Source: Capronia americana
Lineage: Eukaryota > Ascomycota > Eurotiomycetes > Chaetothyriales > Herpotrichiellaceae
Assembly (NCBI GenBank): GCA_016110215.1
Contig: JADWQD010000002.1
Span: forward strand, 744,001 to 808,000
Length of the DNA: 64,000 nucleotides
Reading direction: 5' to 3'
Part shown: piece after piece, positions 10,203 through 21,093 of the stretch
How positions within the stretch are numbered: the first letter of the stretch is position 1
Layout: each line of letters opens with the position of its first letter
Notes under the pieces: generated by a model
Databases searched by the model: none
Told to the model about the DNA's origin: nothing
What the model saw: only the letters and a program-made list of their open reading frames with translations
Translations under genes and position numbers: made by a program

Positions 10203-11926
10203 ATGGATACACGAGAATTTGCGACCAGGGACGAACTTTGGCGCATTCAAGAGACGCTGAATGACCTATCTGCGACTCAAGCCGTCCATTCAGACCGAAT
10301 CATGCGCCTAGAGTCCAAGACCCTGGACGGAAGTCGACCCAGAAGCCTTTGGGGTTCGACTTCGCCCTTTCCTCTGGGCTCTTCGCATCATGGTGAGCCG
10401 ATCTGTACCGGCACTAGGTATGGTCTCTGCTGACAACTTCCCTAGACTCGACCCTCAATCCTGCCGCTGAGGCCTTCCGCAACTTCGACGCCGATCCCAT
10501 GATCAGTTCCTTGACCCTGGACACGACGGACGATCCCAGAAGAGCAGCCGCGTCGAGAGCCAATTCCGTTCGGTTTGATGAGAGCGCAAACAACCACTAC
10601 GGTTCGTCAAGACAATCCATAGAACTCCCTACGCGGACAGGTAGTGGACTTGGTGGCCATGCACTCTCTGAAAGATCCCTGTCACACCGATCCGACGGGA
10701 GACCTACGGCTACTGGGTTCGGTCGGACAAACAGCTTCGGGCTTGAACAGAGTCGCCTCCTTGGTTCGATACACAACTCGCCCCGAGTCTCGGGCAACCC
10801 CCCGCCGGGTTTCTTCATCTTAGGACCGTGTCCGGCCATCATTCGCTGCTGGCTGACTCAATCCTTCTCCAACAGCTCACTTCTGTATGCTGCTGTCTGT
10901 ACAGGATCGACCATTTCTTCCGTCGGTTACCCCCTCCTTTGCAAGCTCGGTTTGACAAACTCAATAACTGATGACGGAGAGTATCGTACGATCCGCCTGC
11001 CAGTCTATTTGACCGAAGCCAAAATCCACTCCCCCGCCGCCGTCGTGAGATCGGCAAGTCCGGTCCCAGCCATACCTACTTTGATGGTCAAATTCGCTGT
11101 CGGCGATCAGCTGGTTCCGGACCCCTCGATTCAGGTTATCTTGGGTAGTGACGTCTTAAGATCGCACAACGCCGATGTTCTCTTCTCTCAGGACAAGATG
11201 ATGATATTCGACGAGGAGCGGAATCAGCTTTCTATTCCACTCTGCAGACCAGAGGATGATGCCGCTTTCAAACATCTGTGCACCGGCTCCCGTCCTCAGT
11301 CGTCGTCGATAGATGCTGTGCTGCCCCCTCCAACTTCCCCAGTGGGAGTGATCGGCCGACCCGAAAGAGTGCGCACGACACAAACCATTGTTTCGCCTAC
11401 TACTGCTCCAGCCAGTGCTACTACATCTGAACCTGAAGATGGCCGCAGAATAGAGCAACCTACTGAGCTCTCGACCCGATCCAGCCTGGATCTGGGTCAG
11501 TCTAAGCCAGCCGATGACTCCAAGTCGACCACTGGGAGCGAGAAGTCCTTTACAACGCCAATGTCCAAGTCCGGAGTATGGTCCAACTCGTGGCGGTCTG
11601 TATCCTCTAGTGCCTTGAACGAAGCGAGTTCGAAACAACCTTCGTCTACCTACGCGAGACCTCAAACGCAAAGAACTATGAAAATCCTGCGACCTGGAAA
11701 GACAATGGCCAATGCGACCAGAAACCCTTCTTCTTCAGCCACTACCCCTAACGGTGTAGATATATCACCGTCCAGACCGGGTGATGCTGCGAAGACGCCT
11801 GATTCAGCAGGGGAGTCAAAAGCTCCACTGCCCACCCCGACTTCAAAGTCTAACCCAATTGGCTCGGGCACTGCGTTCGGATGGCTGAACACGGGACCGC
11901 AACGTAGGACGACGGCGAATGGTTGA
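10203..11926 (+). CDS. Uncharacterised fungal protein with a retropepsin-like domain, possibly catalytically dead
   Basis: Two exons, 10203-10392 and 10446-11926, encode 556 residues (561 if the in-frame ATG at 10188 is used; the ATGG at 10203 has the better context). Residues about 5-40 form a short coiled coil. Residues about 85-185 are disordered and Ser/Arg-rich. Residues about 210-335 look like a pepsin-type single lobe: a CTGSTIS motif at 215-221 in place of the usual DTGxxxS, and ILGSDVL at 295-301, like the conserved second motif of retropepsins. The C-terminal 220 residues are Ser/Thr/Pro-rich and disordered. No transposon neighbours it (no RT or integrase), so it is a host gene, not a retroelement. 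The function is unknown and the fold assignment is tentative. Confidence 0.7.
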
Positions 11927-12351
11927 AAAACATTCAGGTCCGCGGATGGAAGTTTTGGCTACGACAATTGGCTCCGGCTCTGGAGATTGCGTATTCATAA
12001 GAGGGCATCTTACGAAGACAATGAGGCTTGGGGATGAAAATGATGGCGGAGAACCTCTGGCGAGCGAAGAGGATTGGGCTGAGGTCAAGCTGTATTCTAT
12101 TGGTGGTGAGGCATGAAAACCTAGCAGCAGGGGGATATCGAGGGCAGTTAGATTCCAGACATAGCCACCCGAGACAGAATCAAAAGAATAATCCGATTTC
12201 CAAACGAGTTGCACAGGGCGGAGAATAGATCTGCCGCTCCAGGCCCACCTTGAGCTCGCTGTGATGACGGCGATCCTCCCGTTGGCCCGATCTTCCCCGA
12301 CTTTTCACCTTGAACTGACCAAACCCTTTATATAACATCCGCTCCTCCCCA
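11927..12351. promoter_or_regulatory. Intergenic region with a TATA-like box before the isochorismatase gene
   Basis: A TTTATATAA sequence lies at 12328-12336, 16 bp before an ATG (12352) and about 520 bp before the family-typical start (12856). If used as a TATA box it would place the transcript start at or after 12352. Nothing else is recognisable. Confidence 0.4.
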
Positions 12352-12855
12352 ATGCAACCAGTCGTCATTTTTAGGACGAGACTGTGTCTGCGTGTACGGA
12401 TTCCCTGTTCAAAACCCACACGACGGCTATTCAGCATCTCGGCCCCGACCTTTGCTCAAAACCGACACTCCCACAAAACTCCTGCAGTCCGACTGTCGCC
12501 GACCAACGAGATCCGACGTCCGGAAGCTGTTACGGAAGGCCAAGCCCAGAAGTCGACCACCAGGACCCAAGAGGCGCTACTGTTTGCCGACTTTGCCTCG
12601 GACACTCCAGCTCCAGATACTTCGCAGCCCCCAAAGGCGAGACCTTTATCAGTGGATGACGGCGGTGTCGTAGGAAAGGCAGGTTCTGGTGCCGAAGTCG
12701 AGTCTGAGTCCGAGTTTGACGCTCGTTCACTTATTCGAAGGCACCCCGTGCGCAACAGGGCACATCCTCTTATCCGGAAGACGTCAGGTCTAAGGAAGGA
12801 GGTCGGCGTGGTATTTCTAGACCATAAGAGGGGATCAGACAACGACGTGGCCAGC
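12352..12855 (+). other. Open in-frame N-terminal extension of the isochorismatase gene (168 codons), presequence-like
   Basis: The frame of the isochorismatase runs open upstream for 168 codons to an ATG at 12352. Its first 45 residues are Arg/Ser-rich and free of acidic residues (RRLFSISAPTFAQNRHSHK), as expected for a mitochondrial targeting peptide. The remainder is Ser/Pro/Glu-rich and looks disordered. It could be a true extension giving a mitochondrial isoform, a 5' leader, or chance. The TATA-like box only 16 bp before this ATG argues somewhat against its use. Confidence 0.35.
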
Positions 12856-13680
12856 ATGTCTGTCAACAGCAAGCGGATCGCGAACCCGGTGTTGTTCATT
12901 TGCGATGTGCAGGAGAAGTTCAGGGGCGCGATCTGGGAGTTTGACAAGGTGTATGTTGTTCCCCCGTTTGTTGAGAGCAATATATTTTGCTGCACTCCGT
13001 ACCCTACTTCCACGAATGCCAAGCCACTGACACGCTGCATCTGCCACAGGATCAAAACGAGTCAGAAGATGGTCAAAGCAGGTAAGTGTCCTACGTCTTT
13101 TGCTCTTTGATGTTTCCAGTTTCTCTGGCTTGGCTTTCGCTCGGCTCAGCTCGCACAATGGACTCACATCTCCCGCCTTCTCTTTGGGTTAGCCAAAATC
13201 CTCGACATTCCCATCTTCGTGACGACGCAGAACGCCGCCCGACTGGGCAACACGGTCGAAGAGGTCGCTTCGCTGCTGCCGGAGAAGACTGCTGCCCCGA
13301 TCGATAAAACGGCATTCAGCATGCTGGTCCCAGATCTCCAATCCCACCTGGCGAAACTGACCACTGGGAACGGGAGATTGTCGGTCATCCTGGTGGGGAT
13401 CGAGACGCACATCTGCGTCACCCAGACGACGCTGGACCTCCTTTCCCAGGGTCACAAAGTCTACGTCTTGGCGGATGGGGTGTCGAGCTGCAATGCGGCC
13501 GAGAGGCCAGTGGCGTTACATCGGCTGGCGAGGGAAGGCGCGACAGTCACGACAAGTGAAAGCCTACTGTTCGAGTTGGTTGGGGATGCGAAGGACGGAA
13601 ATTTCAGAGCCGTCAGTGGTCTGGTGAAGGAAACGAAGGAGGACACCAAAGTTGCGGTCGAGACTTTTTGTCGACTGTGA
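12856..13680 (+). CDS. Isochorismatase-family hydrolase (ISOC1/ISOC2-like)
   Basis: Exons 12856-12950, 13050-13081 and 13193-13680 give 204 residues, the common size of fungal and animal ISOC-domain proteins. The cysteine-hydrolase triad is visible: Asp in LFICDVQEKFR (start of the fold), Lys in PIDKTAFSM, and Cys in LVGIETHICVTQT. The VTTQN and DGVSS segments are also typical. The family includes nicotinamidase-like and isochorismatase-like amidohydrolases; the physiological substrate of ISOC1/2-type proteins is not known. The ATG at 12856 (MSVNSKR) was chosen because homologues begin just before the first strand. An in-frame extension back to 12352 is described separately and could carry a mitochondrial signal. 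Introns are 99 and 111 bp. Confidence 0.88.
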
Positions 13681-14241
13681 GCTGGGAGAAGAATTGGGCA
13701 GGCCGTATAAGGATGAGTGATCTGGGCCTTTCACCGGTTCGTGTCTTCTTCGAAAGCATCTTGACTGAGGGAGGATTGAACCATTGTCTCTCCTTGGTGA
13801 CTTAGACAGTTACTACCGCATTGCGAGAGATCCGTAGGGTGGGACATGGTGGAAGTCATCTGTCCAACTCCCTAGGAAAGTCGTAGAGCAAAGACGATCT
13901 CCGAGATCCAGGCTGATGTTTGAATGTATATCTGGATGACCGATGACGAGTGACATACAGTAGTTTCGAACTGACCTGGACATCTAGCCATCTGTATCTT
14001 CAGCCAATAGTCCAAGCTGATGGTTTGGAGGTGGTCTTTTCCTTGGAAACTGTCTTTCCTCTGAACGGGGAGCTCGGTCAGGCGAGATTGTCGAAAGTGA
14101 GGTGTTGTCGAGGGGCACGTACAAGTTCAGCCAGGATATTTTTGAGCTCTATGTAAAGCCCCGCCCGCATCACGCTTCGCTTCACTTCCACTTGACTGCC
14201 TCGCCAAATCACGGCCATCTATAACATCCACTTCCAAGCTG
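13681..14241. other. Intergenic region
   Basis: About 560 bp between two genes on the same strand. No gene, repeat or clear promoter box was seen. Confidence 0.5.
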
Positions 14242-15710
14242 ATGGACGGCGGAACAAATGTCATCATCGGCGAAGCGCAGCGGAGGATCGAAGGAACCCC
14301 TACGGAGACTCTCGAACTTCCCCAAGAAAGAGGCGCGTTCGAGCTCGATCCAGCAGTTGTGGATGGTGAGTTTGGACACCACATCTTGCTAGTATTGTAT
14401 TTATTGCTACCGCACGGTTTATTTGGTACCCGCGATAATCTCATCTCTGTGGAAAGCATTCCCTGTTCCAGGAACAAAGGTCCTTCGCTCCGTCCAGTAC
14501 GCCGACTCGCTTCGCAGCAAAACCGCCAAGCTCGTGGTAGAACTACCTGGAGGCCAGACGGAGCGCTATTTCCTCAAGGTAATTCATTCTCTGTGGCGAT
14601 GGTCTCGGCAGGCGGGAACGTCGTAGAACTGACGCTCGATTGAGGTGGCCCAAGGAGAGACGGCAGCGCAGAAGTGTCAAGGCGAATACGAATCGCTCAA
14701 GGCCATCGATGCAGGCCCACAAGCCTCCTCCTTCTTCCTGCTAGAGGACTTTCGCGATATTCTTGAGCAAGTAAGCAGCAGCCAATGCCCGTCCACATTC
14801 CCCTACCTGAGGTTTCCTTTGTATCGCGCGGTCCCTTCTACATCGATGATCGATCTGACCTGACCCTAACGCATCCTCGTTTTGTTTTTGCAGCCCGCAC
14901 ACCCGACAGACCTCGCGACCGGCCTCGCGCATCTTCACCGTCACTCCGTATCCCCAACCGGCAAGTTCGGCTTCCACGTCAGGACCTGGCATGGGGATGT
15001 CGAGCAACGTGTCGACCAGTGGGACGATTCGTGGGCGGCGCTCTTCGGCCGCCACCTCGGCCACATCATGGACGTCGCCGCGGCGGGGCAGATCCAGAAG
15101 GATCACGGGGGTCTCGGGGGTCACTGCCGGGAATTCGACCTCCTGTGCAGCTTAACCCTGCGCCAGGTCGTGCCTAGACTGCTGCTCCCTCTCCAGCAAG
15201 GGGGCCGTGTGCTCAAGCCGTGTCTCGTGCATGGGGATTGCTGGGACGGCAACACGGCCATAGACGCGCGGTCCGGCGAGGCGTTCGTGTTCGACATGTG
15301 CTCCTTCTACGGCCACAACGAATACGACACGGGCAATTGGAGGGCTCCGAGACACAGGGTCAGCCGTGAAGCGTATATCCTCTCTTACAAGCGCGAGTTC
15401 CCTGTCTCGGAACCCGTCGAGGAGTGGGCGGCCCGGAACGTGCTGTACAGCTTGGCCTTTAACTTTGGCAATTTGATCAACATCCCGGGTTCGAAACAAC
15501 GAGAAATGTGAGTCACGGTTCGTCCGGGCCATCAGCATCTTGTACTGCTCTACAATCCTCTGCTGATTTCTTTTCTCCCCCCAATTGCTAAATTTCCAAT
15601 GCCAATGCTAATGCCCATGCGTGTCTAGTGTGTACGACGACATGATGACTCTTTGTAGGCAGTTCTGTCCAGATGATCTCCAGAGGGAGATGTGGACGTT
15701 ACGGCATTGA
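14242..15710 (+). CDS. Fructosamine/ketosamine-3-kinase family phosphotransferase
   Basis: Five exons (14242-14365, 14472-14578, 14645-14770, 14894-15507, 15629-15710) encode 350 residues with frame kept at all junctions. The APH-like kinase fold is shown by an early strand with a Lys after ERYFL (VAQGE follows), FLLEDFRDI, then GLAHLHRHS and a tryptophan-rich WHGDVEQRVDQW, the catalytic loop LVHGDCWDGN and the metal-binding FDMCSFYGHNEYDTGNW. This order is that of FN3K/FN3KRP enzymes, which phosphorylate ketosamines on glycated proteins or small amines so that they decompose; in fungi many members are unstudied. Asp in HGD would be the catalytic base. Phosphorylation of another small alcohol or amine cannot be excluded. 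Confidence 0.88.
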
Positions 15711-15930
15711 CGGTAGCCCTCTTGTAAGGCCTGTCGTATGAGATTGGCTCGTCAGGTACGGAGGACAGCGGAAATTGATCTTCCTAACAGGTCCTGTACA
15801 ATATCATAGGCCGCAAACCCCAACCTCGAGTCCTGCAGAGCCGGCGGTCCGTAGCACTCGGAGGAGGGAGAGGACACTCTCAAGCCAATATTAATGCCCA
15901 ATCATCGCACAATGTGTTTTGCTGTTCGCA

Positions 15931-17230
15931 CTACGGCTGAGGTGGCGGTGGTAGTGCCATACCTACAAAGAATGCTGGTTGTTCTATATCGTGGTTTTTG
16001 TAGCTGTTCATCCACGCGTGGTCGCTGGTCAGCAATGGTTGTGATCTGTGATATGCCAAGGAAGGCCTGTATGTACATCATATGATACATACTTGTACAT
16101 ACCTGAGCATGCCGATCGCGCCCGGTGACAACATCATCGGCAACGGGTCGTCCAGGGGATACTTCAGCCACCGTTTGACGAAGCACCGCAGGATAAGACC
16201 ATGGGCGACCTGGTTTAGGGTCAGGCTGATTTGGCCGTAATATAATGAAAGGCGATAGAATGGAATGCCCGTCGTTCCCGAGATCCCGCAGGCCTCAAGC
16301 GTGGCCCCAAAGTACAGGACCTACCAGGACGACATCCGCCGAGGCCTTGTTCTCCCCATTCATACAGGGCGCGTGGATGTCCTTGATCTGCGCGATCAAG
16401 CGATCCAGCCTGTCTGCCACTTGTCGCGGCGACCTGCGAGATAGGGTACGTCAGGCTCATCAGCATCAGCATCAATGAACTTCGGGAAACCAAATCCTTC
16501 ATGTATGCACACATGCACGCATGCATCGTGGCTCTTGGGATCTTGAACAAAGGAGTCACAGAGCCAAGCACCCCGTGTGCTCGTCTCCCAGCAGTAGAAG
16601 AAGATAAAAGTAGAGCCAAAGCTTACTCGCCGCCCTCACAACCATCTCTCCAGATATTATACCTCCCGCCATGATCTTGATCCAGGCCTTTAGCCTGCCG
16701 CCGCCGCACGATCTCCTCGACCACTAACCCCTCGTAGTCACCATAGTCCCACTCCGCAATCTCCTCCGTGATCGTGACCTTGTCGGCTGTAATACGAGTA
16801 CTCCGGGCGGTGGCGGCGGCGGCGTCCACATCCCCGGTTTGGAACAGGAGGTCAAACGTCTGCCGTGCCCGCTTGCGCGGACTCACCCACACGCGGGCCA
16901 CGCGCGCCGGGTCGATCAGCTTCCCCGGCCCGACGAGTTGCTTGGCCGTGCTTTCGACCTGGCGGAGGCCTTCGGGCGTGAGTGCGATGTCTGTGGTACC
17001 TGTGTAGCGGCCAGATTTGGTCCATTCGGTTTCTCCTGGCGGAAGGGGGCGTGGTTCTTCAGCTGGGGGGTCTTCGTTGGGTAGAGTATTATGTAGGTAG
17101 GTAGACGGATGGACAGAGACAGGCAGGCAGGCAAGCAGGGGTTTTCCCTCCAAGATTGTGGAATGAAAACAAGTCACTCACCGTGACGAGCTAGGAAGAC
17201 TCGCGGAGTCGTGGCGTCGAGATCCGACAT
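15931..17230 (-). CDS. SHB17: Histidine phosphatase, sedoheptulose-1,7-bisphosphatase SHB17-like
   Basis: Five exons (17230-17182, 17035-16627, 16433-16325, 16209-16103, 16045-15931) give 262 residues, close to yeast Shb17 (about 270). The first exon ends inside the catalytic RHG motif (FLARHGETEW). Other family marks are GRYTGTTDIALTPEG, RARQTFDLLF, ITEEIAEWDYGDYEG, WRDGCEGGESP and the second catalytic histidine in VAHGLILRCFVKRWL. The last exon ends with a segment around NHDIEQPAFFVG, as in SHB17 homologues. The enzyme would hydrolyse sedoheptulose-1,7-bisphosphate to feed the non-oxidative pentose phosphate route toward ribose. A more general sugar-phosphate phosphatase role is possible. 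Intron 1 (146 bp) contains runs of GTAG and AGGC repeats. Confidence 0.88.
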
Positions 17231-17815
17231 GATGGCGAGGTGCCGTCTTTGGCGGGATTGTGGCGTGGCGAGGCGAGGCGAGGCGACGTGGATAGACTGA
17301 CGGACGTGTGACCTACAACCAAGCCTGAAGTAGGATCTCTTTATCCAGTACCCGTCCGGAATAGGACGAGGGGGCACTGTGGACGAAAGGAGCACATGCT
17401 CGACCCAGAAGGTGAAGGTCGCGTCGGGTCTGCCTGCTGGATTGCCCCTCGGCTTGACGTACAGTACGTCATCTTAGGTACAGAATTATTCGTATCTTAC
17501 TCGGCATACCGAATGCTTCTACAGTGCACAGTGTATTGTGTGAGTATGGCGATGAATACCGCGCTGTTTATAGGCTTCATGTCCACTAGGTCGTCTATAT
17601 GCGCTTTGATGGCTCACAGATAATATTTAGCTGTTGCTCACCCAAGGCTGGACGTCCCACCTTGCAGCCTTGTTCATCCAGTTCCAGGCCTGGGTGGATT
17701 TCATTCAAGTCATCAGTCGTGAGTCGTAACAATTGTCTCAAAAACCGCTCAATCGCTCAATCGCTAGCTCGTATCTAAGTCATAACTCGGCGGGAATGTC
17801 TTGCCAAACCATTCT
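17231..17815. other. Intergenic region
   Basis: It contains a short GAGGC run (about 17260-17285) just upstream of the SHB17 start and the 3' side of the ankyrin gene. No gene recognised. Confidence 0.5.
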
Positions 17816-20390
17816 TTACAATGAAATCAAATCCTCTGTACAGTCTTCGAAGTCAGTTGTCGTGGGACTAACTGCTGCAGAATCAAGCTTCGCGAGGGCT
17901 TCTGCAATTTCTTCGTGGAACGTTGATTTTGCAGAGAGGAAAAGGCCCGATTCAACGAGACTGTCAATCGACTGACACTCCGCTTCCTCCGCTTCCACAA
18001 TGGCTATTAGCTCCTGGAAGGCCTCGGACAGGTCCTCGCTGTAGTCGCGACGTTGCTGCAGTGCCTCTAGACTCGCAGCGAGGCTTTCAGCATTAAGGTC
18101 GTACGCAATTTTCATGGGATGCGAGGCGGCGAGAATGTGGATGGTCTCGACGTCGGCGTGCCCCGCAACGATCGAGAGCATGTTGGTGCCTAACAATGGA
18201 AGAACGGTCAGTCTTGGGTCTCGGACAACTATCTCGTCTCGAGAACACGGGTCTCGAGAACACGGAAAGCGACGCGCAGATTACTTCCGCACTCGGGGGG
18301 GGGGAGAAAATACCCACCTTTGAGACGGGCAGTCGTGATATACTCGTAGCAGCGGTCCATAAATAGCTTCAGAACAGGATGGTTATTATGCACGATTGCA
18401 GCTGACAGTGGGGTTGCCCCGTTGGCAGACATGGCGTTCAGATCGGCACCGTATTCGAGTAGAAGGCGTGCGCATTCGACGTTTGGGGTACGAGCCACGG
18501 AATGCAGGGCCGTCAGGCCTTCTGGATTGCAGGCCTTTGGATTGGCGTCGAACTCGAGCAGTATTTCAAGTAATTCTGGCATCCCAGCAAAACCCGCCGC
18601 TGTCAAAGGGCTGCTCCGGAACAAGCCTTTCGGCATGGTTGGATTCGGATCGCCGCCACCTTCGACTATCAGACGCAGACAGGCAGCGCTATGACTGTCA
18701 ACAGCATGTAGTACTGGAGTCCTCCCAGTGATGTCCATGTTGTTAGGGTCAGCACCATACTTCAGGAGGAGAGATATGTCCTCTAACTGAGCCCTTGCTG
18801 TGGCCCAATCAAGTGCCGTTCGGTTTTGCGCATCCGTAAGGTAGATGGCATTCGGGTTCTCGTCCAGTTCAGCGGTTAAAGGCTTGGGCGATAGACCGAA
18901 AATAATTCTGTGTACGAGTGGGAAGTTTTGCTCCTCGACCCAGTCGCCCTCGCCACCCTCCGTGATACAGCGGAGTGCGTGTTTCTCTGTTTCGCTGCAT
19001 CTTCCTCGGAATAGAAAGTCCCAAACGTTGTCGTAAGAACTATCAAGTCGGTCAGGGCAATGGAACGGCACAGTTTGCAGCGTTGCCCTTACATTTCGTC
19101 CACAGGTGCACCCTGAGCAATAAGAAATTTGACGGTCTCATGGTTGTGCATACCGCCGTAGAGTGCCCACTAGCAATGTGTCAATACAACGGACGTAAAT
19201 CGTCAGAGATGGATTTACCCGCATCAATGTGTACCCTCGCGAATGGCTGACGTCCCGTGGGTGGGCCAATTTTTGACCAAACAGGAATCGTAAGCCATCA
19301 ATATTCCCTTGCATGGCGAAATTGATGGAGAGAGAATCATCTGGTATTCTTCGAGTTGTTGACATCTGGAATTGCATGCCTCTCTGTGGGAGGAACGTAA
19401 GGTACATTTGTAGGTTCATCGACAGGAACCACGAGGGAAACCAGTATTCCATGCTGGCGGTAGCATTTTGTCGATCCCTGCAACCTCTAAAGTCACAAGG
19501 TTTGCTGATTACCGGTAAGCCTGCATAACCGACGAACATTTTGCCCAAAACGTTCTCCATTATCCCCGGTGGTGTCAGCTTCAGATTCCGCTTCGCATGG
19601 CAAGCACAGGGGCACCAACTTCGACACGGAAAGCGTTGGGAAGCGACGACTCGAATACTCTGCGCACTCGATCCGTTTGGTGATGGTTCCGTGTTTTGAT
19701 CCAGAGAGGAAGGACGTGTTAGCTGCCCATTCACCATCAGTGTCTGCAAAGCGTCGAGGCGATAACTTAAAGTCTGATGTTGCTGTTCGATACGTGAAAC
19801 GAAGGCAAGGCGGTCGGTCGAAGCTTGGTCGATGGATTCTTGCACCTTTTCAGATGCTGATGTCAGGACGGTGACCTTACGCAGTTCGAGAATAATATGC
19901 TCTAGGTTCCGTCTAAGACCAGAATCAGTCTATCGTTTCACCAAGGGTCTCGAGAGGACATTTACGAGTTCGCAGCTCCCAGCATCAGATTCAAGGTTGC
20001 CTTGACCGAGCGTATGTCATCCTGAAATCCTTGGAAGACTTGCTTCTCTCTGATCCAGATGGCACTTTTGGCGATACTCTTAATTTTGCTTCCGTCAATG
20101 CTTTTTGCGACGCGTTCAAGCGCCTTGGCAAGATCGGCGAGGCGACTCTTCGTCGTATTTAGTATTTGTATGAGCGAGCCCTGCTCGTTGTCGAGCGTCA
20201 AAGTTTTCTGTTTCAATGCATCGTTGACATGGCGGAGCACCACTTCGAGGTCGCTCACCTCGTTTTTCAAGGTGTATACGCGTCTCGGCAATTCGCCGAA
20301 ATGGCGCATCCGCAAGATCGCCTTGCTAATCTGGGTGGCCACCTCAGCGATTGCGATGACACTGGCAGCGAGCGACAATGGGTCTGCCAT
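17816..20390 (-). CDS. Ankyrin-repeat protein with fungal STAND-type N-terminal domain and a Cys/His-rich module
   Basis: Five exons (20390-19966, 19912-19219, 19169-19093, 19039-18318, 18189-17816) encode 763 residues. Residues 1-140 (MADPLSLAASVIAIAEV.. with heptad-like helices) match the N-terminal domain that caps many fungal NLR/STAND proteins, but no NACHT or NB-ARC P-loop follows. Residues about 238-290 hold a Cys/His-rich stretch (C238, C242, C244, C246, H247, C281, C286) with MFVGYAGLP between, then YWFPSWFL. Ankyrin repeats fill about residues 360-620 (for example NRTALDWATARAQLEDISLLLKYG, in part, and EGLTALHSVARTPNVECARLL). The C-terminus is acidic and helical. The start is the ATG of MADPLSL; an in-frame ATG 13 codons upstream is less typical. 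A signalling or recognition role is inferred from the family only. Confidence 0.85.
18236..18265. repeat. Perfect 15-bp tandem duplication inside an intron
   Basis: GTCTCGAGAACACGG occurs twice head to tail (18236-18250 and 18251-18265) within the last intron (18190-18317) of the ankyrin gene. At 128 bp this intron is longer than the gene's other introns (49-53 bp), partly because of this duplication. Confidence 0.9.
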
Positions 20391-21093
20391 GATGCTGGGT
20401 AGCGCAATTCGAGAGGAAGAGGAGGTCAATGGAGCGCGTAAGGTTTTGACTTTGATTCAGCGCCGGGATGAACCGCTAGTGAGGCAGTGAGGCAGTGAGG
20501 CAGTTGGGGGGCGCACAGTGGAATGGTGTGTTCCACACCTGTACGAGGTAGAATGGTGTGTACCCACTGGACCCTAGCGTGCCTAGTCAGACGATGAAAA
20601 CCAAAATGGCAGCTTGGCCGAGGCAGACACCCCGCAACCCGTGCTTACGAAATGTCGACTTGGGCTAAAGCTAAGAAAGGACCATGTAGTATGATTCAAT
20701 TCAGTCTCAGTTGACACTACCCTTGTTGTAATGGAAGCTGAAAAGCATCGCAAAAGCCATTTACAAGTCAAATCATTCAGTCGCGTCGTTGTTGTTACTA
20801 TTCTAAGTGCTATCGAGCAAGCGGTAAAATGTACTTGAGGTGAATCTGTAACCTGATCACTCCTACCGGTACTCGTGCACGGCCATTTCACCGCTCCTCC
20901 TAACATTTATTAGAGCAGTGTGATGGCGAACGACTGCCCAAGTAAACCTCATTTGGAGATGATCAAGATTCCCAGACTTGGAGCTGGCGTACAGCCACAA
21001 CTCCTGTGGAGTTGCGATCGTTCAGTCATCGATCGAGAGTCGCTATTTGTCCTCGAGGTTGAAGGACGAGACGCTATTTTGAGTGTGTCCCTT
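20391..21093. other. Intergenic region with a short tandem repeat
   Basis: Contains three copies of GAGGCAGT at 20481-20504, about 90 bp upstream of the ankyrin-gene ATG. A weak open frame on the minus strand (20583-20906) resembles no known protein. Confidence 0.6.

Noticed and set aside
10203..11926. Retrotransposon gag-pol fragment
   Set aside because: Only a pepsin-like lobe is present, with an intron and no reverse transcriptase, integrase or terminal repeats.
12456..13055. 199-codon minus-strand frame opposite the isochorismatase N-terminal extension
   Set aside because: No family similarity; it overlaps the conserved start of the isochorismatase on the other strand.
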